Assembly: GCF_000018545.1 (NCBI RefSeq)
Contig: NC_012586.1
Location: 1,116,001-1,180,000 of the forward strand
From: Sinorhizobium fredii NGR234
GTDB lineage: Bacteria > Pseudomonadota > Alphaproteobacteria > Rhizobiales > Rhizobiaceae
Length of the DNA stretch: 64,000 bases
Direction: 5' to 3'
Each line of letters begins with the position of its first letter. Positions within the stretch are counted from its first letter, which is position 1. Below the pieces are notes generated by a model that ran no database searches, was not told where the DNA came from, and saw only the letters and a program-made list of their open reading frames with translations. Positions 37,266 through 45,881 of the stretch are shown here, piece by piece. The translations under genes were made by a program, and so were the position numbers.

Positions 37266-39227
37266 ATGTGTGGAATTGCCGGCCTGATAGATTATGCGCA
37301 GCGCGGTCGGGATGACGTGGCGCAGATATTGACGCGCATGACGGACGCCCTCGCTCACCGCGGGCCGGATGCTTCGGCTACATGGCTCGATCGCGATGGC
37401 CGTGTAGGTCTCGGACACCGTCGCCTGTCCATCATTGATCTCTCCCCCACGGGGGCCCAGCCTATGCATTCGAGCAGCGGCCGCTACTCGATCGTCTTCA
37501 ATGGGGAAGTCTACGGATTCCTTCGCCTGCGGGCCGCATTGGAGGAGCAGGGCGCTCGCTTCCGCGGCCACTCCGATACCGAAGTGCTCCTGGAGGCGAT
37601 CGAGACTTACGGCCTGGCAGGAGCATTGCAGCGCTGCAACGGCATGTTCGCCTTTGCGCTTTACGACAGCGCCACGCGACAGATCATCTTCGCCCGCGAC
37701 CGTATCGGCAAGAAGCCGCTGTACATCGGCGTATCCAAGCGTGGCGTTGCCTTCGGCTCCGAGTTGAAAAGCATCCGGGCGCATCCGTCCTTCCGCTCCG
37801 TCGAGGTAGACCCGGAGGCGTCGACGCTTTTCTTGCGATACGGCTACGTGCCGACGCCTTATTCGATCTACCGCGGCATCTTCAAGCTTCCGCATGGCTC
37901 CTGGCTGAGCCTCTCGGTCGACACGCCGCCGGCGTCGGCCTCGGCCGCCCTGGGCGGGGTCAAGAGCTATTGGGATGCGTTCGAGGCGGCGGAACGAGGC
38001 TATGCGGAGCGGATCGAATGCCCGGACGAAGCCTTGGACGCGCTCGACGCCGAATTGAAACGGGCGGTGAGCGAGCGCCTTGTCTCCGACGTGCCGGTGG
38101 GAGCCCTCCTTTCCAGCGGCGTCGACTCTTCCTTGGTGTCGGCCGTCATGCAGGAGGTTTCGACCTCGCGTGTGAAAACCTATACCGTGCGCTTCCTGGA
38201 GGAGCAGTATAACGAGGCGGATCTGGCGTCAGGCATCGCCAGGCAGCTCGGCACCGATCATACGGAGATCACGGCAGAGCCCGACACGGCACTGCGCGTC
38301 GTGACAGAGTTGCCGGATGTGTATGACGAGCCCTTCGCCGATCCTTCCCAGATTCCGACGCTGCTCGTATCGAAGCTGGCGCGAAGGACCGTAACGGTGG
38401 CGCTCTCGGGTGATGGCGGCGACGAGTTCTTCGGCGGCTACAAACGCTATCGGCAAATGCTCGCCTTCGACCGGCTGGCGAGGAAAACGCCTGCCGTCGC
38501 CCTGCGGGCGGCAAGGCACGCGCCTCACTGGGCGCTGGAATTTGCTGCTGCGGCGGCTCGCCATGCGCGTCCGTCTTCGCTTCAGGACGAAGTGACCGGC
38601 AAACGGCTAAGAAGACTTGCCGAGCTCCTGGAGATCGAAGACCCGGACGCCCGCTACCTGGACTTTCGCTCGCTCTGGTCGCATCCGGCCGAAGTCGTGT
38701 TCGGCGGGGCGGAGCCTCCGACCGCAATGACCGCGAAGCGGATACCGGCTTGCCTCGGCGCAGTCGACAGAATGATGTACAGCGACATGGTCGACTATCT
38801 GCCGGACGATATCCTCGTGAAGATGGACCGAGCGTCGATGGCGGTGGGCCTGGAGATGCGGGCACCGCTGCTCGATTACCGCTTCGTCGAACTGGCCTGG
38901 CGTGCGCCGAGGGCGTTGTGTTTTGCCGAAGCCCCGGGCAAGCCGGCGCTGCGCGCGCTCTTGTCCCGAAGGCTGCCGGAACAATTCATAAATCTTTCAA
39001 AACGCGGATTCGGCGTCCCCGTCAACGCCTGGTTGCGCGGACCGCTGCGCGCCTGGGCGGAAGAGATGCTGTCTCCGTCCCGCCTGCAGCGTGATGGGAT
39101 CTTCCGCGCCGATCCGATCGTCAGTCGCTGGAAGGCACACCTTGCCGGCCGCCGCGACTGGGGTCCGCAATTGTGGGCGGTGCTGATGTTCAACCTGTGG
39201 CACGATCGCTGGATGCGTTCCGGCTGA
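37266..39227 (+). CDS. asnB: Glutamine-dependent asparagine synthetase-like amidotransferase
   Basis: A 653-residue protein. An N-terminal glutamine amidotransferase domain begins MCGIAGLID with the Cys2 nucleophile. A synthetase domain has the PP-loop LLSSGVDSSLVSAVM and the ALSGDGGDEFFGGYKRY motif. Members near polysaccharide genes usually amidate sugar acids or other carboxylates rather than make asparagine for protein synthesis. It follows cysQ by 42 bases with its own AGAGGA site and is probably co-transcribed. The acceptor is unknown. Confidence 0.9.
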   Translation: MCGIAGLIDYAQRGRDDVAQILTRMTDALAHRGPDASATWLDRDGRVGLGHRRLSIIDLSPTGAQPMHSSSGRYSIVFNGEVYGFLRLRAALEEQGARFRGHSDTEVLLEAIETYGLAGALQRCNGMFAFALYDSATRQIIFARDRIGKKPLYIGVSKRGVAFGSELKSIRAHPSFRSVEVDPEASTLFLRYGYVPTPYSIYRGIFKLPHGSWLSLSVDTPPASASAALGGVKSYWDAFEAAERGYAERIECPDEALDALDAELKRAVSERLVSDVPVGALLSSGVDSSLVSAVMQEVSTSRVKTYTVRFLEEQYNEADLASGIARQLGTDHTEITAEPDTALRVVTELPDVYDEPFADPSQIPTLLVSKLARRTVTVALSGDGGDEFFGGYKRYRQMLAFDRLARKTPAVALRAARHAPHWALEFAAAAARHARPSSLQDEVTGKRLRRLAELLEIEDPDARYLDFRSLWSHPAEVVFGGAEPPTAMTAKRIPACLGAVDRMMYSDMVDYLPDDILVKMDRASMAVGLEMRAPLLDYRFVELAWRAPRALCFAEAPGKPALRALLSRRLPEQFINLSKRGFGVPVNAWLRGPLRAWAEEMLSPSRLQRDGIFRADPIVSRWKAHLAGRRDWGPQLWAVLMFNLWHDRWMRSG

Positions 39228-39258
39228 TGGAAACGGAAGGACGCTTATCAAGGGCGCA

Positions 39259-40008
39259 ATGAAAAGCATGGAACCGCAACGAAAGACGGATAGCGGCAAG
39301 CCGGTGTTCTCCCGCTTTCGGGATCTCGGCCGTGAGCAAGTGAATGTCGAACTCCAGGTTCATACCAACTGGACCGATGGGGAGGCGACAGTGCTCGAGG
39401 TGCTGCAGACGGCCAAGGAACGCGGCCTCGCCGAACTCGCCTTCACGGAGCATGTCCGAGAAGACACATCCTGGTTTCCCGAGTTCAAGGCCGAGATTCT
39501 TTCGGCTGTGGATTGCGTCGGCGCTATGCGCGTCTATGTCGGTTGCGAGACGAAAGCCATGGACGACAATGGGCGGCTCGATGTGTCGCAGTCCGTGCTC
39601 GACGCCTGCGATATCGTTCTTGGCGTCGTCCACCGCTTGCCGGACGGTGAGGGCGGCTATCTCGATTTCAAGCGGTTGTCATTCGAGGAGACGGCCGAAA
39701 TCGAATTCCGGCTGTCGACAGGCATGATTGCGAACGCGCCGATCGACGTGCTCGGACATCCGGGTGGGATGAGCCTCAGGCGATATGGCCGGTTTCCGGA
39801 GAACTACTTTCGCACCCTGATGACGGCGACGCTCGAGCGCGGGATCGCCATCGAGATCAACTCCTCGTACCTGATCGATATGCCGGGGTTCCTGGCGTTG
39901 TGCGACGACATCAATCCGTTTGTCTCGATCGGTTCCGATGCGCACAAGCTGAGTGACTTGGGGCGTTGCCGCGACAGGCTTCTCGAACTGGGGGTAGGGC
40001 TGACATGA
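39259..40008 (+). CDS. PHP-domain metal-dependent phosphoesterase-like protein with an altered first motif
   Basis: A 249-residue PHP-fold protein. Metal-ligand segments are FTEHVRED, VGCETKAMD, VLGVVHRL, DVLGHPGG and SIGSDAHKLSDLGR. The first motif, usually HxH, reads QVH (Gln33, His35) in VELQVHTNWTDG, so one ligand is replaced. PHP enzymes hydrolyse phosphate esters such as histidinol phosphate. It overlaps the ATP-grasp gene by four bases and lies in the sulfation/amidation operon. Substrate unknown. Confidence 0.84.
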   Translation: MKSMEPQRKTDSGKPVFSRFRDLGREQVNVELQVHTNWTDGEATVLEVLQTAKERGLAELAFTEHVREDTSWFPEFKAEILSAVDCVGAMRVYVGCETKAMDDNGRLDVSQSVLDACDIVLGVVHRLPDGEGGYLDFKRLSFEETAEIEFRLSTGMIANAPIDVLGHPGGMSLRRYGRFPENYFRTLMTATLERGIAIEINSSYLIDMPGFLALCDDINPFVSIGSDAHKLSDLGRCRDRLLELGVGLT

Positions 40009-40997
40009 AGGCCTTCATCACGGGCGCGGGCGCCCTCCTCGGACAGGGCATCATTCGCGCCTTGCGGCGCTCCACGCTTCGAGCGACCATTATCGTGGTG
40101 GACCCTAGCCCGCTCTCGGCCGGGCTCTACTGGGGCGATGCCGCCTATCTTGTCCCAATGGCGAAGGACCCTGAATACCTGGACAGGCTGGGCGACCTGC
40201 TGCGCACGGAGCGGCCCGACATCCTCATTCCCGGAACCGACGTGGAACTGCCGATCCTTTCAGCCAACCGCGAAGCGATCGAGAGCACCTACGGGATCAA
40301 GGTGATCATCAGTTCGCCACATGTCGTATCCATCGCCAACGACAAGTGGCTCACCTCCGCGTTCCTCCGGGAACGGGGACTGGGCTTCGTTCCCTCCTGC
40401 CTGCCAGGCGATGAGGAGGCGCTCATCGAGGGGTGCGGCTTTCCGCTCATCGTCAAACCGAGGATCGGCGCCAGGTCGATCGGCTTCGGCATCGTCCGCG
40501 ATCGAGACCAGCTAAGGCGCGCAATAGCCGAGCAGCCCGGCATCGTCATTCAGAAATATGTAGGCTCCGATGCGACCGAATACACGGCCGGGACACTCAC
40601 CTTCGACGGGAAATGTCGCGCGACGATCGTGATGCGCCGGGATCTGCGCGACGGCAATACCTACCGCGCCTTTGCCGAGCCGTTTCCCGACCTCAACGAG
40701 GCAATGGTGCAGGCCGCAGACGCCCTCGGCGCCTACGGGCCAGCAAACTTCCAGTTCCGCCTCGACGACGGTGTTCCGAGGATCTTCGAGATCAACGCGC
40801 GGTTTTCGGGCACGACGGCGGTGAGGATCCACGCCGGCTTCAACGAAGTGGAGATGTGCATCCGGCATTTGCTGTTCGGCGAACCGGTCGTTCAGCCGGA
40901 AATCACGCCGGTAACCATATTGCGGCACTGGTCGGAAACCGTCGTCAAATCCGGCGACCTGGTGACGGCCTCGGCTCGTCTGGAAGAAAAAGCATGA
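40005..40997 (+). CDS. ATP-grasp ligase (carbamoyl-phosphate synthase large-chain-like)
   Basis: A 330-residue ATP-grasp protein. The N-terminal preATP-grasp fold is seen in FITGAGALLGQGIIRAL. Then come the ATP-binding segment FPLIVKPRIGARSIGFGIV, VIQKYVGSDATEYTAG, and the metal-binding FEINARFSGTTAVR. Such stand-alone enzymes form amide or ester bonds from a carboxylate and ATP. It starts within the PHP gene end (ATGA). With AsnB upstream it may build an amide-linked substituent on a sugar or lipid; that is inference. Confidence 0.85.
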   Translation: MKAFITGAGALLGQGIIRALRRSTLRATIIVVDPSPLSAGLYWGDAAYLVPMAKDPEYLDRLGDLLRTERPDILIPGTDVELPILSANREAIESTYGIKVIISSPHVVSIANDKWLTSAFLRERGLGFVPSCLPGDEEALIEGCGFPLIVKPRIGARSIGFGIVRDRDQLRRAIAEQPGIVIQKYVGSDATEYTAGTLTFDGKCRATIVMRRDLRDGNTYRAFAEPFPDLNEAMVQAADALGAYGPANFQFRLDDGVPRIFEINARFSGTTAVRIHAGFNEVEMCIRHLLFGEPVVQPEITPVTILRHWSETVVKSGDLVTASARLEEKA

Positions 40998-41012
40998 GGA
41001 AAGAGATCGGCC

Positions 41013-41960
41013 GTGTGTACGAAGCAACTGGTGGTAACCGGCGCTACCGGCTTTGTCGGCGCGAGGGTTATTGAGCATGCACTTGCCCGAGGCTATGCCG
41101 TCGCCGCGCTTGTGCGCGATCCCGAGCGGGTCGCCGCGCGCAATGATTCTCGCTTGCGGCTCGAGAGATGGTCGGTCGGCTCCCCCCTGCCCGTGGTAGG
41201 GCAAGCGGATGCCCTGCTTCATCTCGCCGCCTACGTTCCGGCCGATTTCAGCGACGCCCGCGAGGCCGCCAGGTGTTTCGAGATCAATACCAACGGCGCC
41301 CTGCAGGTCGCAATGGAGGCCGCTTCCCAGGGCGTGAAGCGGCTGGTTTTCTTCGGATCCGCGCAAGTCTATGCGCCGGATGCCGGTCCGGCATCGGAAA
41401 CGAGCGCCACTTTTCCCCATCGCGCCAGCTACTATTTGGCGAGCAAGCTCTCTGCCGAGATTTGCCTGATCGCTTTCGGCAAGGCAAATGCGATGCCGGT
41501 GACGGTCCTCCGCCTCGCGTCCGTCTATGGCCCGGGCATGCACGCCACGGGAATGGTGCCTGCCTTTCTGCGGACACTCTTGGGCGGGCGCTCCTTGATC
41601 ATAGCCGACGGCGGGCAATACAGCGTCGACCTCGTTTATGTCGACGACGTCGTGACGCTGGCGCTCGGGGCGGTGGAGAAGAGCGTGGACGGTGTTTTCA
41701 ATGCCGGAAGCGGTCGCTCCTGCACGTCCCTGGAAGCGGCGCTGACGGTTGCAGATGTCGTCGGGGCAGACCGATTCCTCGTCGGGGTCGAGGCTGGCGG
41801 TAGCGATGCGGCTGCTCGAGGGTTCAGGGCGCTCGAGGTCGCCAAGGCAGCGAAGCTTCTCGATTACCGGCCCCGATCTTTTCGCGAGGGCATCGAAGCT
41901 TGGAAGACGGAGACCGGGTTTGGGCAGTTCGAGGACACGGTCGAACAAAACTGCCGTTAG
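41013..41960 (+). CDS. NAD-dependent epimerase/dehydratase (extended SDR)
   Basis: A 315-residue sugar-nucleotide-type SDR. The NAD-binding motif is VVTGATGFVGARV at the N terminus. The catalytic Tyr-x3-Lys is in ASYYLASKLSAE, and Ser/Ala-rich FFGSAQVYAP precedes it. The likely role is epimerisation or reduction of a nucleotide-activated sugar for the polysaccharide. It starts at a GTG with AGGAAAGAG upstream and is the last gene of the seven-gene operon. A perfect hairpin follows. Confidence 0.87.
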   Translation: MCTKQLVVTGATGFVGARVIEHALARGYAVAALVRDPERVAARNDSRLRLERWSVGSPLPVVGQADALLHLAAYVPADFSDAREAARCFEINTNGALQVAMEAASQGVKRLVFFGSAQVYAPDAGPASETSATFPHRASYYLASKLSAEICLIAFGKANAMPVTVLRLASVYGPGMHATGMVPAFLRTLLGGRSLIIADGGQYSVDLVYVDDVVTLALGAVEKSVDGVFNAGSGRSCTSLEAALTVADVVGADRFLVGVEAGGSDAAARGFRALEVAKAAKLLDYRPRSFREGIEAWKTETGFGQFEDTVEQNCR

Positions 41961-41986
41961 CGATGCGGGCGGGTCCCTGCGCCTTC

Positions 41987-42022
41987 ACAGATCTGCGCAG
42001 CCGAACGGCTGCGCAGATCTGT
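41987..42022. terminator. Perfect 17-bp inverted repeat between convergent genes
   Basis: ACAGATCTGCGCAGCCG (41987-42003) and its exact reverse complement (42006-42022) are separated by only AA. It lies 27 bases after the epimerase stop and 60 bases before the stop of the convergent calcium-binding protein gene. It therefore probably ends transcription from both sides. The following T-run is weak. Confidence 0.7.
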
Positions 42023-42081
42023 TGCGTTTCACATCGCCTCCTGCATGCCGCTATCCTTCGGCATCCAGCGGGCAATCCGCG

Positions 42082-43248
42082 TCAGGCAAAAATGAAGTCA
42101 CTCCTCGAAAAGTTGGCCGCCGAGAGACTGCCGTTCGGATCGTCCACGAGGATCGAGAAGGCGTTGCCCGCGGCGTTGAGACCCTTGAGCAACACGTCGC
42201 CGTCGGTGGTGTTGTAGGCATAGATAGTGCCATTGCCGCCAGAGCTTGAATACTGCGTGACGCCGAGCTTCTCGATGACGAGAAAGTCCACGCCATCCTG
42301 AAAATCCATGATCGTGTCCTGGCCGCTGAGCGCGGGGGTCGCCTTGAAGACGAAACGGTCGGAGTCGGCACCGCCCCAAAGGATGTCGCTTCCTGCTTCA
42401 CCGATGAGGGTGTCCTTTCCGGCGTCACCGCGCAGGGTGTCATTGCCATCGCCGGCATAGATGAGGTCGATACCGTTGCCGCCCCTGAGCGAGTCGGTGC
42501 CGCCTTCGCCAGACAGGATGTCGTCGCCGTCATCCCCGAAGGCGATGTCGTTGCCGTCACCGACCGCGATCCTGTCGTTGCCGATGCCGCCGTGGGCTTC
42601 GTCGATGCCGTTTTCGGAATCGAGCACGTCATTGCCGTCGCCGCCGTCGAGATAGTTGTTCCCGTCGCCGCCATCGACGATGTCGTCGCCGATTCCGCCA
42701 TAGACGCGGTCGTGCCCCGACTGGCCTTTCAGGGCGTCATTGCCCTCTTCTCCATAGATGGTATCGTTGCCGGCGCCGCCCGAGACAGCCTGCTGCGTTA
42801 GCTTTCCAGTTGCCGGATCGATGCGATTGTTGAAGCCGTCATTTCCCGAGCCGGCATAGATGATGTCATCGCCGTAGCCTGCGTCGATATATTCTTCGCC
42901 TGCTCCACCGTAGATCTTGTCGTTTCCGCCGTCGCCCAGGATGTGATCGTGGCCGTCACCACCATCGATGGTGTCGTTGCCGTCACCGCCTTCGAAAATA
43001 TCGTTGCCCAGGCCACCGAAGAGCGTATCGGTCCCAAGCCCACCCTCAATGCGGTCGTTGCCGTCGCCGCCTTCGGCATAGTCGTCACCGAGTCCCGCCT
43101 TGATGTGATCGTTGCCGAGCCCACCGAAAAACCTGTCATTGCCTTCGCGACCGTCGAGGTAATCGTCGCCGGCATAGCCCCAGAGCTCGTCGTCATAGAG
43201 AGTGCCGAGAATCGTATCGGTGAGGTTGGTTCCCTTAAAAATCATCAT
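42082..43248 (-). CDS. RTX-type calcium-binding repeat protein (hemolysin-type nonapeptide repeats)
   Basis: A 388-residue acidic protein. It is made almost entirely of GGxGxDxxx nonapeptides, more than twenty, from about residue 24 to 300. The C-terminal segment DRFVFKATPALSGQDTIMDF is typical of type I secretion substrates. There is no N-terminal signal peptide, as expected for type I export. The repeats form a calcium-binding beta-roll outside the cell. AGGAG precedes two adjacent ATGs, 43248 and 43245; the second has better spacing. No type I secretion genes are nearby. Confidence 0.9.
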   Translation of the reverse strand: MMIFKGTNLTDTILGTLYDDELWGYAGDDYLDGREGNDRFFGGLGNDHIKAGLGDDYAEGGDGNDRIEGGLGTDTLFGGLGNDIFEGGDGNDTIDGGDGHDHILGDGGNDKIYGGAGEEYIDAGYGDDIIYAGSGNDGFNNRIDPATGKLTQQAVSGGAGNDTIYGEEGNDALKGQSGHDRVYGGIGDDIVDGGDGNNYLDGGDGNDVLDSENGIDEAHGGIGNDRIAVGDGNDIAFGDDGDDILSGEGGTDSLRGGNGIDLIYAGDGNDTLRGDAGKDTLIGEAGSDILWGGADSDRFVFKATPALSGQDTIMDFQDGVDFLVIEKLGVTQYSSSGGNGTIYAYNTTDGDVLLKGLNAAGNAFSILVDDPNGSLSAANFSRSDFIFA

Positions 43249-43346
43249 GATCTCCTAGCAGTTGCAGGAGGGCGGATAATTTCAGAATGGGGCGCGAAAA
43301 TGATCTCGGGTCCAATGTAGGCGTACAGTTGTATCGGGAGCAATGG

Positions 43347-43375
43347 CTTATACTACCTATTCTAGAAATGTTCAA
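43347..43375 (-). promoter_or_regulatory. Strong putative promoter of the calcium-binding repeat protein gene
   Basis: On the minus strand TTGAAC (43375-43370), 17 bases, and TATAAG (43352-43347) match the housekeeping consensus well. The start of transcription would fall near 43340, giving a leader of about 90 bases. The spacer contains TCTAGA, a small palindrome. This is one of the best promoter matches in the window and suggests independent, substantial expression. Confidence 0.6.
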
Positions 43376-43474
43376 TGGTGTTCACAACTGAATTCGAGGC
43401 AGTAAGGGTGGAAATTCTTGCTTCTTCTGTTGAATGAAATGGGCTTAAGGAATAAAACTTCATCAACGCGGAGT

Positions 43475-44557
43475 TTAACGCCTTAGAAAATTTGCATATT
43501 TTGCCCTGATCGCGGCGATCGCGTACTCATTTTCGACCCGCTCTCGGGCGTTGCGAGCATAGCGGGCATATTCGGTCGGGGAAAGATCGAGGATTTCGCG
43601 GATCGCCCCGGCGAGCGCATCCGGATCACGTGGGGGGACGGCAATGCCGGCACTTCCGGCGACCGTGGCGGCGTCGCCGACATCGGTCGTCACGATCGGC
43701 TTGGCGTAACTCATGGCCTCCGCAATCACGTTCGGAAAGCCCTCGGTCCTCGACGACAGCACCAAGGCGTCGATGCTGCGGTAGTAGGAGGGCATGTCGG
43801 AGATCTCGCCCCTGAGATCGACGGCATGCTCGGGCAAGCCCGCCTCCTCCATCAAGTCGATCACAGCGCGGTTGTCGCGGGAAAGCCCGTTGCCGGCCGC
43901 GGAAAAGAGCGCCTGCGGATGCGTCTTGCGCACGGCAGCCACCGCCTTGAAGAACGTGCCGTGATCCTTCTGCGGATGAAATCGGCCGACGATGCCGATC
44001 CGGAGGGCCGTCGTCGCCCCTGTCGGATCGATCCGCGGCAACTCGAAGCCGTTGGCGATGACGACCATGTTCCGATTTGCGTAGCCGTAGCCCCGATGCA
44101 ACTCGAGGGCGCGCGCGCTGTTGTAGATGATGCCGGCCGGCCGGCTCGACAAAAGCTTTGCCCCGAAAATTGCGAGGCGCGAACTGCGCGTAAGAGAGGC
44201 GGGATCGTCCAAGGACTGGCGAATGTTCCAGTAAACCGCTGCTCCGGATCGGGCCATCTGGGCCGCGATCATGCCAACGATCATCGCGTGGTACATCCAG
44301 CACAAGATTACATCGGGATGTTCCTTGCGGATAAGCCGGGCGAGCCGCAGGATCGCGCCCGGAAGCGCGGCGGGGGACGAGGCGTCCAGCGATACATAGG
44401 CAACTCTCGGATTGTCAGCGAGATTGCGGTTCCGATCCGAGACACCGATCAGCGAAACGACGACGATGCGCTCATCTGTGCAACCGTGAAGCAGCCGTGC
44501 CAGCATGGTCTCGGCGCCGGCACTGGCCGTGAAGTTGGTAATGACATGCATTATCAT
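43475..44557 (-). CDS. Glycosyltransferase family 4 (GT-B fold)
   Basis: A 360-residue retaining glycosyltransferase. The N-terminal acceptor domain starts MIMHVITNFTASAGAETMLARLL. The donor domain has IGIVGRFHPQKDHGTFFKAV and the EGFPNVIAEAMSYAKPIV nucleotide-sugar motif. I chose the ATG at 44557, right at the start of the conserved fold with AGGG seven bases upstream; longer frames overlap the neighbouring gene. It adds a sugar to the growing polysaccharide repeat on the cytoplasmic side. Confidence 0.89.
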   Translation of the reverse strand: MIMHVITNFTASAGAETMLARLLHGCTDERIVVVSLIGVSDRNRNLADNPRVAYVSLDASSPAALPGAILRLARLIRKEHPDVILCWMYHAMIVGMIAAQMARSGAAVYWNIRQSLDDPASLTRSSRLAIFGAKLLSSRPAGIIYNSARALELHRGYGYANRNMVVIANGFELPRIDPTGATTALRIGIVGRFHPQKDHGTFFKAVAAVRKTHPQALFSAAGNGLSRDNRAVIDLMEEAGLPEHAVDLRGEISDMPSYYRSIDALVLSSRTEGFPNVIAEAMSYAKPIVTTDVGDAATVAGSAGIAVPPRDPDALAGAIREILDLSPTEYARYARNARERVENEYAIAAIRAKYANFLRR

Positions 44558-44627
44558 CGCCGCGGCCCTGCGTTCGGCGCTGCCCATGGATCTCGCGAAG
44601 GAACGATCGCTGCGCCCTGAACGTCTG

Positions 44628-45824
44628 TCAAACGGCCAAGCCCATGCCGGCAAAGAGAATTCGGTTGATCATGTGCACGTCAAATCTGCTTTCGGCGAGT
44701 TCCCGCGAGCGCCGGCCCATTTTTTCGGCGAGATCCGGATCGCGCGCAAACGACGTCATCGCGTCGGCAAGGGCGGCGACATCGAGAGGCTTCACGGTCA
44801 TGCCGTTCACACCCGGCTGCACGGTATCGCGGCAGCCCGGCAGATCGGTCGTGATCACCGGTCTTCCGACCGCCAGCGCTTCGAGGATGCTCCGCGGAAT
44901 GCCTTCGCGATAGTAGGAAGGCAGCACGAAGACATTGCATGCCGCCAAGTAAGGGCGCACGTCGTCGGTGGTGCCAAGATACTCCAGTATTCCTTCCCCG
45001 ACCCAACCGTTGATCTCTTGGCGCGAGATTGCCGTCGGATTGCTGTCGAAGTGACCGAGCAGTTGAAATCGGGCATCGGGGAAAATGCGGCGCACGATCC
45101 TTGCGGCTTCGACATATTCCACCACGCCCTTGTCGCGCAGGAGCCGTGCGACCATAAGGAAGACGGGCCCGCCGGGAGCCGCTCGCGCGAAAGCAAAATG
45201 CTCCAGATCGACGCCGGATCCTGGAACCATCGTCGGCGTCAAAGCGTCCGGCAACATACGGTAGCGGCGAATGTCTTCCGCATCCGCGTCGTTATAGACA
45301 AAAACGACCCGCGCGCGTTTGAACGCCAGGCGATACAGCCGGACGCACAGGTGGCGAATGGCCAATGCTTTGAACGAGCGGCCGCCAGTTTCGGAAAAAA
45401 TGTGGCCAAGGCCCGTGACGAGGAAACACTGTTCCCTGATCCCGAGCGTTCGAGCGGCGATGCCGGCATAGATGATCGGCTTCATCGTGTAGGGCAGGAC
45501 CATGTCCGGCTTCAGCCGCTTGAAGTGTCGCCGCAGCGACCAAAAGGTCCGGATATCCTCGAGCGGATTGAGACCGGTGCGCACCATGGGAATGCGAATG
45601 AAGCGCACGCCGATCTCAGTGAGCGCCTGCTCGACACGCGGATCCTGCTCCGGAGCGAAGGCTATCACCTCGTGTCCGGCGCCGACCAATCGCTTCAGCA
45701 ACTCCAGCCGAAAAATCGTAAGAGACGCTGTCAGGCTTGCGACGACGGCGATCACGCGTCGGCGCGTCGGAGGCTGTGCAACACCGGAAGGTCCCGTTAC
45801 GCGGGCTATCTCCTCGGTTTGCAT
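44628..45824 (-). CDS. Glycosyltransferase family 4 (GT-B fold), second
   Basis: A roughly 398-residue glycosyltransferase. It has RRVIAVVASLTASLTIFRLELLKRLVGAG in the acceptor domain (read in parts), GPVFLMVARLLRDKGVVEYVEAA at the start of the donor domain, and REGIPRSILEALAVGRPVITTD as the donor-binding motif. The start is uncertain. I give the ATG at 45824 just before the conserved fold, but a GTG at 45863 or a TTG at 45881 that abuts the upstream stop are possible. It resembles the WcaI/PssF-like transferases that follow CapD-type dehydratases. Confidence 0.87.
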   Translation of the reverse strand: MQTEEIARVTGPSGVAQPPTRRRVIAVVASLTASLTIFRLELLKRLVGAGHEVIAFAPEQDPRVEQALTEIGVRFIRIPMVRTGLNPLEDIRTFWSLRRHFKRLKPDMVLPYTMKPIIYAGIAARTLGIREQCFLVTGLGHIFSETGGRSFKALAIRHLCVRLYRLAFKRARVVFVYNDADAEDIRRYRMLPDALTPTMVPGSGVDLEHFAFARAAPGGPVFLMVARLLRDKGVVEYVEAARIVRRIFPDARFQLLGHFDSNPTAISRQEINGWVGEGILEYLGTTDDVRPYLAACNVFVLPSYYREGIPRSILEALAVGRPVITTDLPGCRDTVQPGVNGMTVKPLDVAALADAMTSFARDPDLAEKMGRRSRELAESRFDVHMINRILFAGMGLAV

Positions 45825-45881
45825 GCGGGCAAAATGCTCAGCGGAACTCAAGGCTGACCTCACCGCGCTTCCATTTTTCAA

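Noticed and set aside
40512..41948. 478-codon minus-strand frame over the ATP-grasp and epimerase genes
   Set aside because: The plus-strand genes have intact catalytic motifs and ATGA coupling; the opposite frame has none.
42082..43245. Dense direct repeats that could suggest a CRISPR array
   Set aside because: The period is 27 bases in frame and encodes GGxGxDxxx peptides; there are no unique spacers of constant length.
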